From Chitinophaga oryziterrae (GTDB lineage Bacteria > Bacteroidota > Bacteroidia > Chitinophagales > Chitinophagaceae): DNA of 64,000 nt. The position numbers and the translations under genes are program-made. The stretch is from the NCBI RefSeq assembly GCF_009758125.1, contig NZ_WRXO01000002.1:372001-436000 (forward strand), written 5' to 3'. Below the pieces are notes generated by a model. The model was not told the origin of the DNA and searched no databases. It worked only from the letters and a program-made list of their open reading frames with translations. Positions 1 to 8,815 of this stretch are shown here, piece by piece; within the stretch, counting starts at the first letter, position 1, and each line of letters starts with the position of its first letter.

Positions 1-318
1 CTTATAATCATCCACATCTCCTGATACCGGCATCAGGCCAAACAGGTTATTCTGCCGGTGGGCAGCGATAGTGAGCGGGAAATAACTGATCCGGTCATCG
101 AGCTGGTCTTTTCTGAAAGGGAATGTCCTCAGCATGCTATTGGGCAGATGCACTGTAGGACGTGTAGGCTCCAGGATGATCCCTACGCCCCCTATAGTGG
201 GGTCTACATAATTTACGTTACTGCGTGTTACCGCGGCACTACGTACGGTTTGAGCACTCACCTGTTGCATCATACATATGGCTATGCATCCCGAAAGTAT
301 CGACCTGTATCTTCTCAT
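1..318 (-). CDS. GH92-like glycoside hydrolase, N-terminal part (partial)
   Basis: This is the 5' end of a minus-strand gene that runs off the left edge; 106 codons are visible. The protein starts with a signal peptide-like stretch (MRRYRSILSGCIAICMM, then QQVSAQ) followed by NYVDPTIGG, which resembles the mature N-terminus of Bacteroidota family 92 alpha-mannosidases. Conserved-looking pieces follow (PTVHLPNSMLR, FPFRKDQLDD). The catalytic region lies outside the window, so the enzyme class is an inference from this N-terminal pattern. The neighbouring AGE-family epimerase and GPH sugar symporter on the same strand support a sugar-processing role, probably for mannose-containing or related glycans. 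The alternative is another secreted glycoside hydrolase-like protein of unknown specificity. Confidence 0.6.
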   Translation of the reverse strand, partial: MRRYRSILSGCIAICMMQQVSAQTVRSAAVTRSNVNYVDPTIGGVGIILEPTRPTVHLPNSMLRTFPFRKDQLDDRISYFPLTIAAHRQNNLFGLMPVSGDVDDYK

Positions 319-389
319 AACTTTGAAATTTTGCAGACGGAATGTACAAATGAAACCGGGACTATCCAAACTGGTGTGCATAAATAGGA

Positions 390-659
390 TTACAAACACG
401 GCCGCTACAAACACGGGGCTCCTAGCGGAGCCAAATTTGTTGAATCAGATATCAATCTCGTTTAGTTAAACTCCGTTAGATTCTGTGTACATAACAAAAC
501 ATAATTAGCTCCGTTAGGAGCGACGTGTTTGTAGAAAAAATAATCTTCTCTACAAACACGGGGCTCCTAACGGAGCCAAGGTTATTGGATTGAACATTAT
601 CCTACAAACACGAGGCTAACGGAGCCTTTTTAGTGTTTACTAATACTTTTGACAGCCTG
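390..659. repeat. Cluster of REP-like palindromic repeats, left copy
   Basis: At least four units share CTACAAACACGG followed by a hairpin GGCTCC-TAAC-GGAGCC. They lie at about 405-432 (plus), 508-534 (inverted), 550-577 (plus) and 602-626 (plus, shortened stem), with fragments near 390 and 471. The last unit continues into a tail (TTTTTAGTGTTTAC, then TACTTTTGACAGCCTG) that recurs at 63351-63390. The cluster fills the gap between the 3' end of the epimerase gene and the start of the GH92-like gene. No coding sequence is seen between 319 and 663. Confidence 0.85.
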
Positions 660-663
660 CTTA

Positions 664-1833
664 TCATAATCTCTTCATTAGTTCCAGGCAGGCACGCCCG
701 TTATGATAGGGGCATTTCCAGAAGCCGGCTTTATCTTCCTGCATGATGCTGTAATCTTTCTTTCTCCCCCAGTACCATTCTCCTTTAGATTTATCCAGTA
801 TATACTGTTCGATGAATTTCCAGTTATTCAATGCTTTTAATAAGTAATCTTCGTTCTTACTCACCTGCCAGGCATTTACAAAGCCTACCAGCGCTTCTGC
901 CTGTGGCCACCAGTGTTTTTCCGCTATCAGCCCGTGACCGGATGATTCGTACCATAGTCCCCCGTCTTTATCAAGCCCCTGGATGGCAGCATCTGCCATC
1001 AGCACAGCTGTTTTTTTGAACCTGGATATGAGAGCAGGATCCCCCAGTACTTCCGCCGCTTCCAATAACAGCCAGCTAGCTTCAATATCATGACCATAGG
1101 AGATGATATCATCCTTTACCAGCCAATGCTCGTTAAAAAACAAATGTAAATGCCCTGTTCCGGGGTCTAATATCTTATCGTGGAATATATCCAGTAAACC
1201 CCTGATAGCGTCTGAAAGGGCTTTATCCGGCCAAATACGATAGAGGTTTGTATAGGCTTCCAGCACATGCAGGTGTGTGTTCATGGTTTTCTTCTCATTA
1301 GCGTCTTTTTCGCTTAATCGCAGGTCGTTTATATCCTGCCAGTCGCGGGTGAAGGCTTCCAGATAGCCCCCAAAAGAGGGGTCATAGCTGTGCCGCTGAA
1401 TGAGATGATAACCGTCTATGGCTATCTGTTTGGCGTATTCGTTATGCGTAGCGAGGTAATATTCACTGCAGGCGTAGATGTTGAAAGCCAGGGCATAGAT
1501 CTGCTTTTTAGTTTCAGCAGGATTGCCTTTGTAATCCACGCTCCAGAATACACCCCCATATTCTTTATCAAGGAAATGGTTATCAATATATTCGAAAGCC
1601 CTGCGGGCAATATCCAGATGTTCGGGATCTTTTGAGACATTATAAACAGCGGAGAAAGTCCAGAGGATACGTGCGTTCAGCACAGCCCCTTTATCCGCAG
1701 TAATATCTGTCTTATTCTCATTATCCAGTTTCCCGTAAAAGCCCCCGTTTTCATGGTCGGGGGTATGCGTCATCCAGAAATGAAGGATGTCATTAAGGGC
1801 AATTTGTGCTAATTGTTTTAATCCGGTTTGCAT
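664..1833 (-). CDS. AGE-family epimerase (cellobiose/mannobiose 2-epimerase-like)
   Basis: The 389-residue protein has the expected length of the N-acylglucosamine/cellobiose 2-epimerase family, an (alpha/alpha)6 barrel that interconverts the C2 configuration at the reducing end of a sugar. Three family motifs are visible: GHDIEASWLL near residue 246, WWPQAEAL near 309 and WKCPYHNGRACLE near 374. Their histidines fit the catalytic histidines known from cellobiose 2-epimerases. The start was chosen at 1833 because the ATG overlaps the stop of the upstream symporter (TAATG), and upstream codons in this frame read through the symporter gene as nonsense. Coupled expression with the symporter and the nearby GH92-like gene favours mannobiose or another beta-linked disaccharide over N-acylglucosamine. 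The exact substrate cannot be read from sequence. Confidence 0.88.
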   Translation of the reverse strand: MQTGLKQLAQIALNDILHFWMTHTPDHENGGFYGKLDNENKTDITADKGAVLNARILWTFSAVYNVSKDPEHLDIARRAFEYIDNHFLDKEYGGVFWSVDYKGNPAETKKQIYALAFNIYACSEYYLATHNEYAKQIAIDGYHLIQRHSYDPSFGGYLEAFTRDWQDINDLRLSEKDANEKKTMNTHLHVLEAYTNLYRIWPDKALSDAIRGLLDIFHDKILDPGTGHLHLFFNEHWLVKDDIISYGHDIEASWLLLEAAEVLGDPALISRFKKTAVLMADAAIQGLDKDGGLWYESSGHGLIAEKHWWPQAEALVGFVNAWQVSKNEDYLLKALNNWKFIEQYILDKSKGEWYWGRKKDYSIMQEDKAGFWKCPYHNGRACLELMKRL

Positions 1834-3200
1834 TACTGTTGTTTTCTCCTTTGTTCCAGTGCTATGGCTATTTCTGCCACACGGCTCTCTGACAATGGAT
1901 ATAAAGCGATGAATACGATAGATAAGACAGACCCGATAGCCGGTAAGAAACTGAGCATCAGTAAGATGCCCGTTTGTACACTGCCAGCCTGTACCTGATT
2001 GGCTTTGAATCCGAAAGCATCCAGTAACCATCCGGTTAGCGCCCCACCGATCGTCCAGCCGAATTTCTGAGACATGGAAGAAGAGGAGAAGATCAGGCCA
2101 GTGGCACGACGCCCGCTTTTCCACTCGGAATAATCGGCGATGTCTGCATACATAGACCAGAGTAGGGGGAAGATAATACCGGCGCAGATACTGATAATCA
2201 ACTGGAAGGAGAAGATCAGGATGAGCTGGTCTTTGCCCAGCCAGTAAAAGAGGATACTGAAGATGGATGCGATGACCATGGCCCCCATGTACGTGCTCTT
2301 TTTACCAATGCGGTTAGCGACCGGAGAGGCTGATATCACCCCGATAATATTCGCACCCTGACCCACGACGAGATAAAGCGTGGAGTAGGTGATACTGGTA
2401 CTGCCCAGTTTGAAAGCTTCTATATTCTGAATGAAGTATTTGAAGTAATAGAGCGTGGCCCCATCGCGGATAGAGTTGAAAATCAATGCCATAATGCCGG
2501 CACAGAGGAGTATCCACCAGGGTTTGTTACCGGTAAGGTCTGCTATATCTTCCTTCAGAGAAGGGTTTTCTTCTTTTATCGGTTGTACCCTTTCTTTTAC
2601 CCCGGCAAAACAGCCGAGAAACAGCAATACACATATCACTGCTATTACCGCTACTCCCATCTGCCAGCCTGTTTGCTGATTGCTGTCTTTACTGAAAAGC
2701 GCGACCAAAGGTTCTATCAAAGCCAGTGCAATCAGGCTACCCCCAAAGGCAAAGGCCATTCTGAAAGAAGCAAGGGTGTTCCTGTCCTTCGCATCAGGGG
2801 AGATGACTCCTAACAATGAAGCGTAGGGAACGTTGATGAGCGAGTAGATCATCATCATGGCGGAATAGGTGATGTATGCGTATACCAGCTTGCCACCGGG
2901 AGAAAGATCGGGCGTGGAGAAGGTGAGTACGCCTGTCACGCCGAAAGGGATGGCTACGTAAAGGATGTAAGGGCGGAATTTTCCCCAGCGGGAGTTGGTC
3001 CTGTCGGCCAGAGTACCTGCCACAGGATCGAAAAGGGTGTCCCAGATGCGGGTGATCAGGAACATGGTACCTACGGCAGCAGCTTTTAGTCCGAATATAT
3101 CCGTATAAAAGAACATCAGGTACATGCCGAAGAGTTTCCAGAACATGGAAGATGCCATGTCGCCGAACCCGTAGGCGATTTTTTCTTTCAGTTTTATCAT
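1833..3200 (-). CDS. GPH-family sugar:cation symporter (MFS)
   Basis: The 455-residue protein is a polytopic inner membrane transporter of the glycoside-pentoside-hexuronide family. The first 100 residues carry the family signature: a start like KEKIAYGFGDMASS, then TRIWDTLFDPVAG and ADRTNSRWGKFRPY near residues 50-75. About twelve hydrophobic segments follow. It probably imports a disaccharide or glycoside with a cation. The stop codon overlaps the ATG of the epimerase gene by one base, so the two products are likely translationally coupled and handle the same sugar. The ArsR-type gene lies 80 bp upstream on the same strand. Confidence 0.9.
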   Translation of the reverse strand: MIKLKEKIAYGFGDMASSMFWKLFGMYLMFFYTDIFGLKAAAVGTMFLITRIWDTLFDPVAGTLADRTNSRWGKFRPYILYVAIPFGVTGVLTFSTPDLSPGGKLVYAYITYSAMMMIYSLINVPYASLLGVISPDAKDRNTLASFRMAFAFGGSLIALALIEPLVALFSKDSNQQTGWQMGVAVIAVICVLLFLGCFAGVKERVQPIKEENPSLKEDIADLTGNKPWWILLCAGIMALIFNSIRDGATLYYFKYFIQNIEAFKLGSTSITYSTLYLVVGQGANIIGVISASPVANRIGKKSTYMGAMVIASIFSILFYWLGKDQLILIFSFQLIISICAGIIFPLLWSMYADIADYSEWKSGRRATGLIFSSSSMSQKFGWTIGGALTGWLLDAFGFKANQVQAGSVQTGILLMLSFLPAIGSVLSIVFIALYPLSESRVAEIAIALEQRRKQQ

Positions 3201-3280
3201 AAGGGGTGGAACTTATTTCTTGCGGGTACAAATCTATAGGAAGACCAGGCCCCCTGTCATCTATTGGCAGTATTATTTCA

Positions 3281-3574
3281 TCAGAGCGATTCCTGGATGT
3301 TTAATCCCAGTGCTTTGATGGCTTCCTCATTCCGTTTGTAGTAAGTCCATTGTCCTTTACGGGTGACAGTTACCAGGTTGGCGCGCAGGAGAATGGTCAG
3401 GTATTCCGAGATCGTAGACTGGGTCAATCCCGCTTTGTGCTGTATGGCACCTACACATACCCCGGTGGGGTTGGTGGCTTCTTCAGCAAAATGTTTATCA
3501 GGCTCTTTCAGCCATTCCAGGATCTGTAGCCTGGTTTTGTTTGAAAGAGCCTTGAAAATTTCAACTTGTTCCAT
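3281..3574 (-). CDS. ArsR-family winged-helix repressor
   Basis: The 97-residue protein has the ArsR/SmtB layout: FKALSNKTRLQILEWL in the N-terminal helices, a recognition segment around LTQSTISEYLTIL, and a wing TVTRKGQWTYYKR. The family usually represses its own operon and releases DNA on binding metal or after thiol oxidation. Only one cysteine is seen, in GVCVGA, so metal sensing is uncertain. The gene precedes the symporter and epimerase on the same strand with an 80-bp gap, so it may control them. An inverted repeat and a TAnnTTTG box sit directly in front of the start codon, consistent with autoregulation. Confidence 0.85.
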   Translation of the reverse strand: MEQVEIFKALSNKTRLQILEWLKEPDKHFAEEATNPTGVCVGAIQHKAGLTQSTISEYLTILLRANLVTVTRKGQWTYYKRNEEAIKALGLNIQESL

Positions 3575-3578
3575 ACTG

Positions 3579-3601
3579 CAAAGGTATCGGGAATATCCGA
3601 T
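3579..3601 (-). promoter_or_regulatory. -7 box plus inverted repeat in front of the ArsR gene
   Basis: On the minus strand TACCTTTG (3586-3579) matches the Bacteroidota -7 consensus TAnnTTTG. It abuts the inverted repeat ATCGG-N6-CCGAT at 3586-3601. Only four bases separate the box from the ATG, so the transcript would be nearly leaderless. A repressor on the repeat would block the promoter. No clear -33 box is seen. Confidence 0.5.
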
Positions 3602-5938
3602 TTATAAAATAATGATCCCTTTCTTCTCCAGATGAGCATAAATAGCATTGCGTACTTCCTCGGAAATAGCAGATACTTTGCTGATATCCCGGCACCAGAA
3701 GAGTATCCTGATATCTGTCTTTTTGGAATTGATATTACTTACGGTTACCTCCACCTCTCTCTTTTCCACCACTTTTTCGTTGCTTTTGATAATATCCAGG
3801 ATCTCGGGTTTCAGTACATCTGTACCTGGCGCCCTTTCGATGCTGAAGCTGAGGGCCACACGGGCATGGTTGTTACTGAGTGTCCAGTTCACGATATTAT
3901 GGGAAAGCACATCTCCGTTTGGCATGATCACCTCGGCCCCATCTTCTGTGAGCAGGGTGCTGGTACGGATACCGATCTCTTTCACGCGGCCTTTTTTATC
4001 ACCTATCTCTACCGTATCACCTATTCTTAAAGGGCGGTCGAATATCAATATAATCCCTGATACAAAGTTGTTGACGATGCTTTGCAGACCCAGACCGATA
4101 CCCACACCTAAAGCTCCCAATATCACCGTGATCTTATCTATTGGTAAACCCGAGGCGGCAACTGCTACCAGGAAGCCTAATATTAATAGTATAAGTCGGG
4201 TGATGAGTAAACGGGAGCGTTGTCCTTTATCATCAAAAGCGGCATCGTCGCCGGTATCTCCGAAGAAATAAGCGATATAGCGTTGTAAGAAGTTAGCTAC
4301 CCATATAACTCCCAGGAAGATAGCGATTTCACTAAGGGTGAATTTGAAGCTGCCGATATTAATAGGAGCTGTGAAAAGCGCTGATAACATGTCGTTTAAA
4401 GCATCGTAGAGATTGAGGTTGGTGGTGAAAACGATGTACCATAATAAGGCGGCAAAGACGATTACCAGGCGATGGATAGACTTCCTGATATCTTTTACCT
4501 CAAACTCTTCAGGATAGTTTTTACGGATCCTGCTGCTTTGTATCTGTAATAAGAAGGCTTCTGTGATGGTTTGTACGAATACTGCCAGACTAGCCGTTTG
4601 TGCCAGTGCATATACCGCTGTGGCGGCGAATATCTGGGAAAGGGTGACCCTGCCGAAAATGTTGCAGATCACGGCCAGGAAGTTGAAGAAAGTATATAAT
4701 CCGGTTGCGTAGAAGACCAGCTTGTATTTGCTTTTCACTTCTTTGGAACGGGAGAGGATGTATAATCCGAAGAAGATAGAGGCTATGTCGAGTGCCAGGG
4801 TAGCCCAGCGCATCAATCTTAAAGGTAGGCCAAGGATACGGGTACCTGGTAATAATAAGAACAACAGGATAAAGATGCACCATCCCCAGAAAAGATCTTT
4901 TGGCAAACGTTTATAGAAAGCGAACGTTAACAGGATCATTAACAGGAACTGGGTGGTTTCTATATAGATGGCCGGCGCATGTACGTCGAAGATAGGCGCC
5001 AGGTTGAGGATCAATAATAAAGTAGCGATCACCGGGACCGGGCTAACGTAGCTGAAGTTGAAGCCGTCTACCGCACTCAGTTTCTTACGCTTTTTAAGGC
5101 TGCGGAAATTGTTCCATATCCAGAAAAAGAAGGCTAGTCCTGTTAAGAGCAGCCAGAATCGTTTGCTGCGGGTATTCGTGAAATAGTATTGAGCCAGTTG
5201 CTGTTCGTTATTTACAGATTTCCGGAAGGCCCCTCTGGACATGTTGTTCCTGGCAGTAGGCTGTTCCCAGATGTAGCGGCGTTCCTTACCGAAAGCCTTG
5301 CTGCCTACTGACGCTAAGGAAGCATCTGTCTGGTACAGGAGTTCTTCTACGACGATGGTATTGGCAGAAGTATGCGCTTTCAGGTCGTTGACCTGGGCAG
5401 TACTATGTCTGATGAGGCTGTCGGCACGTTTGAATTTGGTACGCAACTGTTGTAGCTGGGGAATGAAAGACTGCCGCAGGGAAGAGTCTCTGAATACCTT
5501 ACGGAGCAGGGTATCTTTTCTCAGGTCGCGGATCTCTTTTTTAAGATCTTCCAGTTTGGTATCGTACTCGTTCAGGTGAACAGCATAGTCGTTCATGTTT
5601 CTGTCCAGTTCATCCAGCAGGGTATTATACATCTGCAGGTTGCGGATATTGAGGGTCCTGTCGCTGGTAGAGGTGAACTTCTCTTTTAATATAGCGAGAG
5701 CGGAGTCGCTTTCGTTCAGTTTTTCCTGGAAATCATCAATTCTTACAAAAGACCCTATTACAAGCGGGGCTTTGTTCAGGATCTGGAATACTTTTTCAAA
5801 CTGGGTGAGGTAATCGCTCCTGGTAGGGATGTTATCATCACTGAACAGGGTGGAGTCTGCCATTTTGCGGCCAGGCTTTTGTGCGGTCACCGTTCCGCAG
5901 AATGTTATGGCTAAAATCAGGAAAAATGTATATTTCAT
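3602..5938 (-). CDS. Large MscS-family mechanosensitive channel
   Basis: The 778-residue protein has a signal peptide ending near TVTAQ, a periplasmic coiled-coil-rich region (about 40-230, with heptad-like KLEDLKKEIRDLRKD), several membrane spans from about 260 on, and a C-terminal MscS core. The core is recognisable by GALGVGIGLGLQSIVNNFVSG near residues 605-625, a glycine-rich pore helix, and by the beta domain (IFDRPLRIGDTVEIGDKKG and MPNGDVLSHNIVNW). The architecture is that of MscK/MscM-like channels that release solutes during osmotic downshock. It is transcribed towards the ArsR gene with a 27-bp gap, but a functional link is not indicated. The 232-bp gap upstream (5939-6170) is shared with the divergent desaturase gene; I see no clear promoter in it. 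Confidence 0.9.
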   Translation of the reverse strand: MKYTFFLILAITFCGTVTAQKPGRKMADSTLFSDDNIPTRSDYLTQFEKVFQILNKAPLVIGSFVRIDDFQEKLNESDSALAILKEKFTSTSDRTLNIRNLQMYNTLLDELDRNMNDYAVHLNEYDTKLEDLKKEIRDLRKDTLLRKVFRDSSLRQSFIPQLQQLRTKFKRADSLIRHSTAQVNDLKAHTSANTIVVEELLYQTDASLASVGSKAFGKERRYIWEQPTARNNMSRGAFRKSVNNEQQLAQYYFTNTRSKRFWLLLTGLAFFFWIWNNFRSLKKRKKLSAVDGFNFSYVSPVPVIATLLLILNLAPIFDVHAPAIYIETTQFLLMILLTFAFYKRLPKDLFWGWCIFILLFLLLPGTRILGLPLRLMRWATLALDIASIFFGLYILSRSKEVKSKYKLVFYATGLYTFFNFLAVICNIFGRVTLSQIFAATAVYALAQTASLAVFVQTITEAFLLQIQSSRIRKNYPEEFEVKDIRKSIHRLVIVFAALLWYIVFTTNLNLYDALNDMLSALFTAPINIGSFKFTLSEIAIFLGVIWVANFLQRYIAYFFGDTGDDAAFDDKGQRSRLLITRLILLILGFLVAVAASGLPIDKITVILGALGVGIGLGLQSIVNNFVSGIILIFDRPLRIGDTVEIGDKKGRVKEIGIRTSTLLTEDGAEVIMPNGDVLSHNIVNWTLSNNHARVALSFSIERAPGTDVLKPEILDIIKSNEKVVEKREVEVTVSNINSKKTDIRILFWCRDISKVSAISEEVRNAIYAHLEKKGIIIL

Positions 5939-6170
5939 ATCTATATAAAAGTGCCGAAATATAACACAATTTTAGACATAAACATTTTCTTGTATAAGAG
6001 CTGTAGTTCCTTTATATCTCAACATATACATTGTTATCAGATCACGGAATTATAATAAAAACTCCCATTGTTGTGTTAAAAGCGAAGGGAGCGTACTAGA
6101 GTTAGTGTATATATCGTACCTTACAGACGCCTCTGTATGAGATTTCTCCGTACTGTTAAAAGTTGTTAAG

Positions 6171-7283
6171 ATGAAAAGTAAGAAGTTGGAAATTGTTCGT
6201 TTTGCCCCAAAAGGTAAGGACAGTTTTATGGAAGCCGTGAAAACAGCTGTAAATGAGTATTTCGAGTCTAATCGTATTTCTACGTATGCAAATGCCGAGA
6301 TGTGGGTGAAGACTGCCGTGATGCTGGCATTGTATTTTGTACCCTGCACGTTAATGATTACAGGTGTAGCAGCAGGTCATCCCTGGTTATTTTTTGGTTT
6401 CTGGTTTGTAATGGGTATCGGTATGACGGGTATCGGTACTTCCGTGATGCATGATGCGAATCATGGCGCTTATTCTGCGAATAAGAAAGTGAATACTTTT
6501 ATAGGGCATATTCTTACACTGATAGGTGGGTATGTTTCTAACTGGAAGATTCAACATAATATACTACATCATACTTATACTAATATTGCCGGTTTAGATG
6601 AGGACATTGACAGCATCAGGCTGTTGCGTTTTTCACCTAATCAGCCAAGGTATTGGTATCACCGTTATCAGTATATCTATGCCTGGTTTTTTTATATGAT
6701 CATGACGTTGTTCTGGATGACGGCAAAGGATTATATACAGGTTTTCAGATATAAGCAACACGACCTGCTGGTGAAACAGAAGGTAACGCTGAAAACTGCG
6801 GTGTTGCGTATTTCTATTGCCAAAGTTTTTTATTACTCTTATATATTGGTGTTGCCGTTGCTGTTCTCCGGTATGCCCTGGTACTTTGTGCTGGCAGGAT
6901 TTTTAGGGATGCATTTTGTGGCAGGATTGTTCCTTTCCTGTATCTTCCAGCCTGCGCATGTGATCGGAGAGTCTGCTTTTGGTGTGCCTGTAGTAACAGG
7001 GGACCAGAAGAGGATGGAAGATTCCTGGGCAGTGCATGAAGTGGCAAATACGAGTAATTATGCGCCAAGGAGCAGGGTATTGTCCTGGTTTATTGGCGGG
7101 TTGAATTACCAGATAGAGCATCATTTGTTCAGTAATATCTGCCATGTGCATTACAGGAAGCTGGCGCCTATTGTAAAGTCTATTACCACATCGTTTAAGA
7201 TCCCTTATAATGTGCAGTCGAATTTTGTGTTAGCATTATGGGCACATGGGAAGATGTTGAAGCAATTAGGAAGAGAAGGATAA
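6171..7283 (+). CDS. Membrane fatty acid desaturase (acyl-lipid/acyl-CoA type)
   Basis: The 370-residue integral membrane protein carries the three histidine boxes of di-iron fatty acid desaturases: HDANH near residue 94, HNILHH near 129, and QIEHH near 314. The QIEHH form of the third box is typical of front-end or delta-6-like enzymes and of bacterial linoleoyl-CoA desaturase-like proteins. Hydrophobic segments flank the boxes as expected. It probably introduces a double bond into membrane acyl chains. The gene stands alone between a divergent MscS gene and a strong terminator. The regiospecificity and the electron donor cannot be read from the sequence. Confidence 0.9.
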   Translation: MKSKKLEIVRFAPKGKDSFMEAVKTAVNEYFESNRISTYANAEMWVKTAVMLALYFVPCTLMITGVAAGHPWLFFGFWFVMGIGMTGIGTSVMHDANHGAYSANKKVNTFIGHILTLIGGYVSNWKIQHNILHHTYTNIAGLDEDIDSIRLLRFSPNQPRYWYHRYQYIYAWFFYMIMTLFWMTAKDYIQVFRYKQHDLLVKQKVTLKTAVLRISIAKVFYYSYILVLPLLFSGMPWYFVLAGFLGMHFVAGLFLSCIFQPAHVIGESAFGVPVVTGDQKRMEDSWAVHEVANTSNYAPRSRVLSWFIGGLNYQIEHHLFSNICHVHYRKLAPIVKSITTSFKIPYNVQSNFVLALWAHGKMLKQLGREG

Positions 7284-7303
7284 GTTCCTGTTAATATAAT
7301 TTC

Positions 7304-7336
7304 AAAGGCTCCCGTTTTGGGAGCCTTTTTGTTTTT
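7304..7336 (+). terminator. Intrinsic terminator after the desaturase gene
   Basis: The 10-bp stem AAAGGCTCCC / GGGAGCCTTT with a 5-nt loop is followed by a T-rich run. It starts 21 bp after the desaturase stop codon and may also serve the convergent SDR gene. Confidence 0.85.
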
Positions 7337-7355
7337 ACATGGTTTCTATGGTTTC

Positions 7356-8144
7356 TTAAAATGCACTTCTTACAATCCCGCCATCTACTCTCAGGGCCGC
7401 GCCATTAATGGCAGAAGCTTTATCACTTGCAACAAAGGCCACAAAGTCTGCAATCTCAGTTGGGTTAATTAACCGCTGGATCAGAGAAGTGGGGCGGTTT
7501 TCCATTACGAAAGCCTTTTCTGCTGCTTCGGGAGTAAGTTGGGGGAAGATATCCTGTATAAATTTAGATACCCCTTCGGTAATGGTAGAACCGGGAAGTA
7601 CGGCGTTCACTGTTACCTTAGTTCCTTTGGTGAGTTCTGCCAGGCTTCTTGAAATAGCCAGTTGCATGGTTTTGGTCGCGCTGTAATGTGCCATTTCAGG
7701 AGCAGGATTTAAACCTGATTCACTGGAGATGAAGATCACGCGGCCTGTACCTCTTTCTATCATCTTTTTGGCATAATGCCTGCTTAAGCGCACCCCACTC
7801 ATGATATTTACTTCAAATATCCTGAACCATGCCTCATCTGTTTCTTCAAAAAAGCCTACAGCTTCGTAGATGCCCAGGTTATTTACCAGGATATCTATCT
7901 CCGGGAATTCCTGTATGGTTTTATCGCAACCTTCTTTAGTACCGATATCAGCTACCAGGCTTTTCAGGTTTGCATTGGGTAATTGCTGTTTAATTTTGGC
8001 AATGGCCCCGGATACTGATTTCTCAGTACGGCCGTTCACGATCACTGTTGCATTTTCCCTGGCTAATGAAATAGCTATTTCCAGACCGATCCCACCTGAT
8101 GAGGCAGATACCAGGGCTGTTTTATTATCAAGACCTAAGTTCAT
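7356..8144 (-). CDS. SDR-family NAD(P)-dependent oxidoreductase
   Basis: The 262-residue protein is a classical short-chain dehydrogenase/reductase. It has a Rossmann glycine motif (SASSGGIG, residues 13-20), the NNLG motif near residue 88, an active-site serine in FISSESG, and the YSATK catalytic motif near residue 155. The C-terminus [11 protein letters not shown] is the usual SDR ending. The first glycine of TGxxxGIG is replaced by Ser-Ala, a common variant. The substrate is unknown. It lies 83 bp downstream of the Crp/Fnr gene on the same strand, with a perfect CRP-type palindrome in between, so regulation by that factor is plausible. Confidence 0.9.
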   Translation of the reverse strand: MNLGLDNKTALVSASSGGIGLEIAISLARENATVIVNGRTEKSVSGAIAKIKQQLPNANLKSLVADIGTKEGCDKTIQEFPEIDILVNNLGIYEAVGFFEETDEAWFRIFEVNIMSGVRLSRHYAKKMIERGTGRVIFISSESGLNPAPEMAHYSATKTMQLAISRSLAELTKGTKVTVNAVLPGSTITEGVSKFIQDIFPQLTPEAAEKAFVMENRPTSLIQRLINPTEIADFVAFVASDKASAINGAALRVDGGIVRSAF

Positions 8145-8216
8145 AATTGTTTGATTTATGGGTGCAAAGGTCGGGGAATATGCGTTGTGAGGACCGTATT
8201 CAGATCACTTTTTTAA

Positions 8217-8232
8217 TGTGATGTAGATCACA
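8217..8232. promoter_or_regulatory. CRP-type palindrome upstream of the SDR gene
   Basis: TGTGA-N6-TCACA is a perfect match to the classical CRP/FNR-family half-site pair. It overlaps the stop codon of the Crp/Fnr gene and lies 73 bp upstream of the SDR start. A further ATCAC half-site sits at 8203-8207. The sequence is clear; binding by the adjacent regulator is an inference. Confidence 0.55.
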
Positions 8233-8785
8233 CCATACGGCTGAGGGTTTCCCTGGAAACACCCAGGTAAGCCGCGATCACTGATTTTGGAACTCTTTGA
8301 AAGAGGGTAGGGTATTGGCTCAGTAATTTATCGTAACGTTCTTTTGCGGTGCTGCTGAGCAGGGAGAGGATTCTTTGTTGTAAGGCTATATAACCGGAGT
8401 GGGAGATCTTTCTGAAATAATGTTCCATCTTATGCATCTCATCACACATCTTTTCCCTGTTTTCGTAGGAGAGGCATAATACTTCGGAGTCTTCTATGCA
8501 GTCGATATTAAGGGTAGCGGGAGTGTGTTTGTTATAGGCTTCGAAGTCGCTGATCCACCAGCTTTCCATGGCAAACTGTAAGATATAGTCTTTGCCTTCT
8601 TCGTTCATTCTATAGGATTTTATACAGCCTTTTATCACAAAGAACTCCTGTGGTACCAGGTCTCCTTCCTGCACCAGGAACTGGTGTTTACGGAATTTCC
8701 TCGTACTGAAGTGAGAGAGGACATAGTCAAACTCACTATCAGTAAGAGGAACGATCTTTTCTATATGTTGCCTTAAAAGGTGCAT
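8228..8785 (-). CDS. Crp/Fnr-family transcriptional regulator
   Basis: The 185-residue protein has an N-terminal cyclic-nucleotide-binding-like jelly roll (FLVQEGDLVPQEFFVIKG near residues 37-54) and a C-terminal helix-turn-helix region ending in IAAYLGVSRETLSRM. Family members of this Bacteroidota type usually lack the residues for cAMP binding and sense unknown signals. The protein stops immediately after the recognition helix, as many relatives nearly do. It is the middle gene of a minus-strand group: the NmrA-like gene is 30 bp upstream and the SDR gene 83 bp downstream. A perfect TGTGA-N6-TCACA palindrome overlaps its stop codon, so it may control the SDR gene. Confidence 0.88.
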   Translation of the reverse strand: MHLLRQHIEKIVPLTDSEFDYVLSHFSTRKFRKHQFLVQEGDLVPQEFFVIKGCIKSYRMNEEGKDYILQFAMESWWISDFEAYNKHTPATLNIDCIEDSEVLCLSYENREKMCDEMHKMEHYFRKISHSGYIALQQRILSLLSSTAKERYDKLLSQYPTLFQRVPKSVIAAYLGVSRETLSRMV

Positions 8786-8815
8786 TCCGCCTGAAAGTTA
8801 CAGTGATTTTATGGG

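Noticed and set aside
390..659. CRISPR array
   Set aside because: The repeats are palindromic units in both orientations with irregular spacing, and no cas genes are present.
1834..2124. N-terminal extension of the epimerase
   Set aside because: These codons overlap the symporter gene in another frame and give no sensible protein; the TAATG junction fits the start at 1833.
3632..4271. Long plus-strand frames inside the MscS gene
   Set aside because: They are shadows of the minus-strand MscS coding sequence and show no family features.
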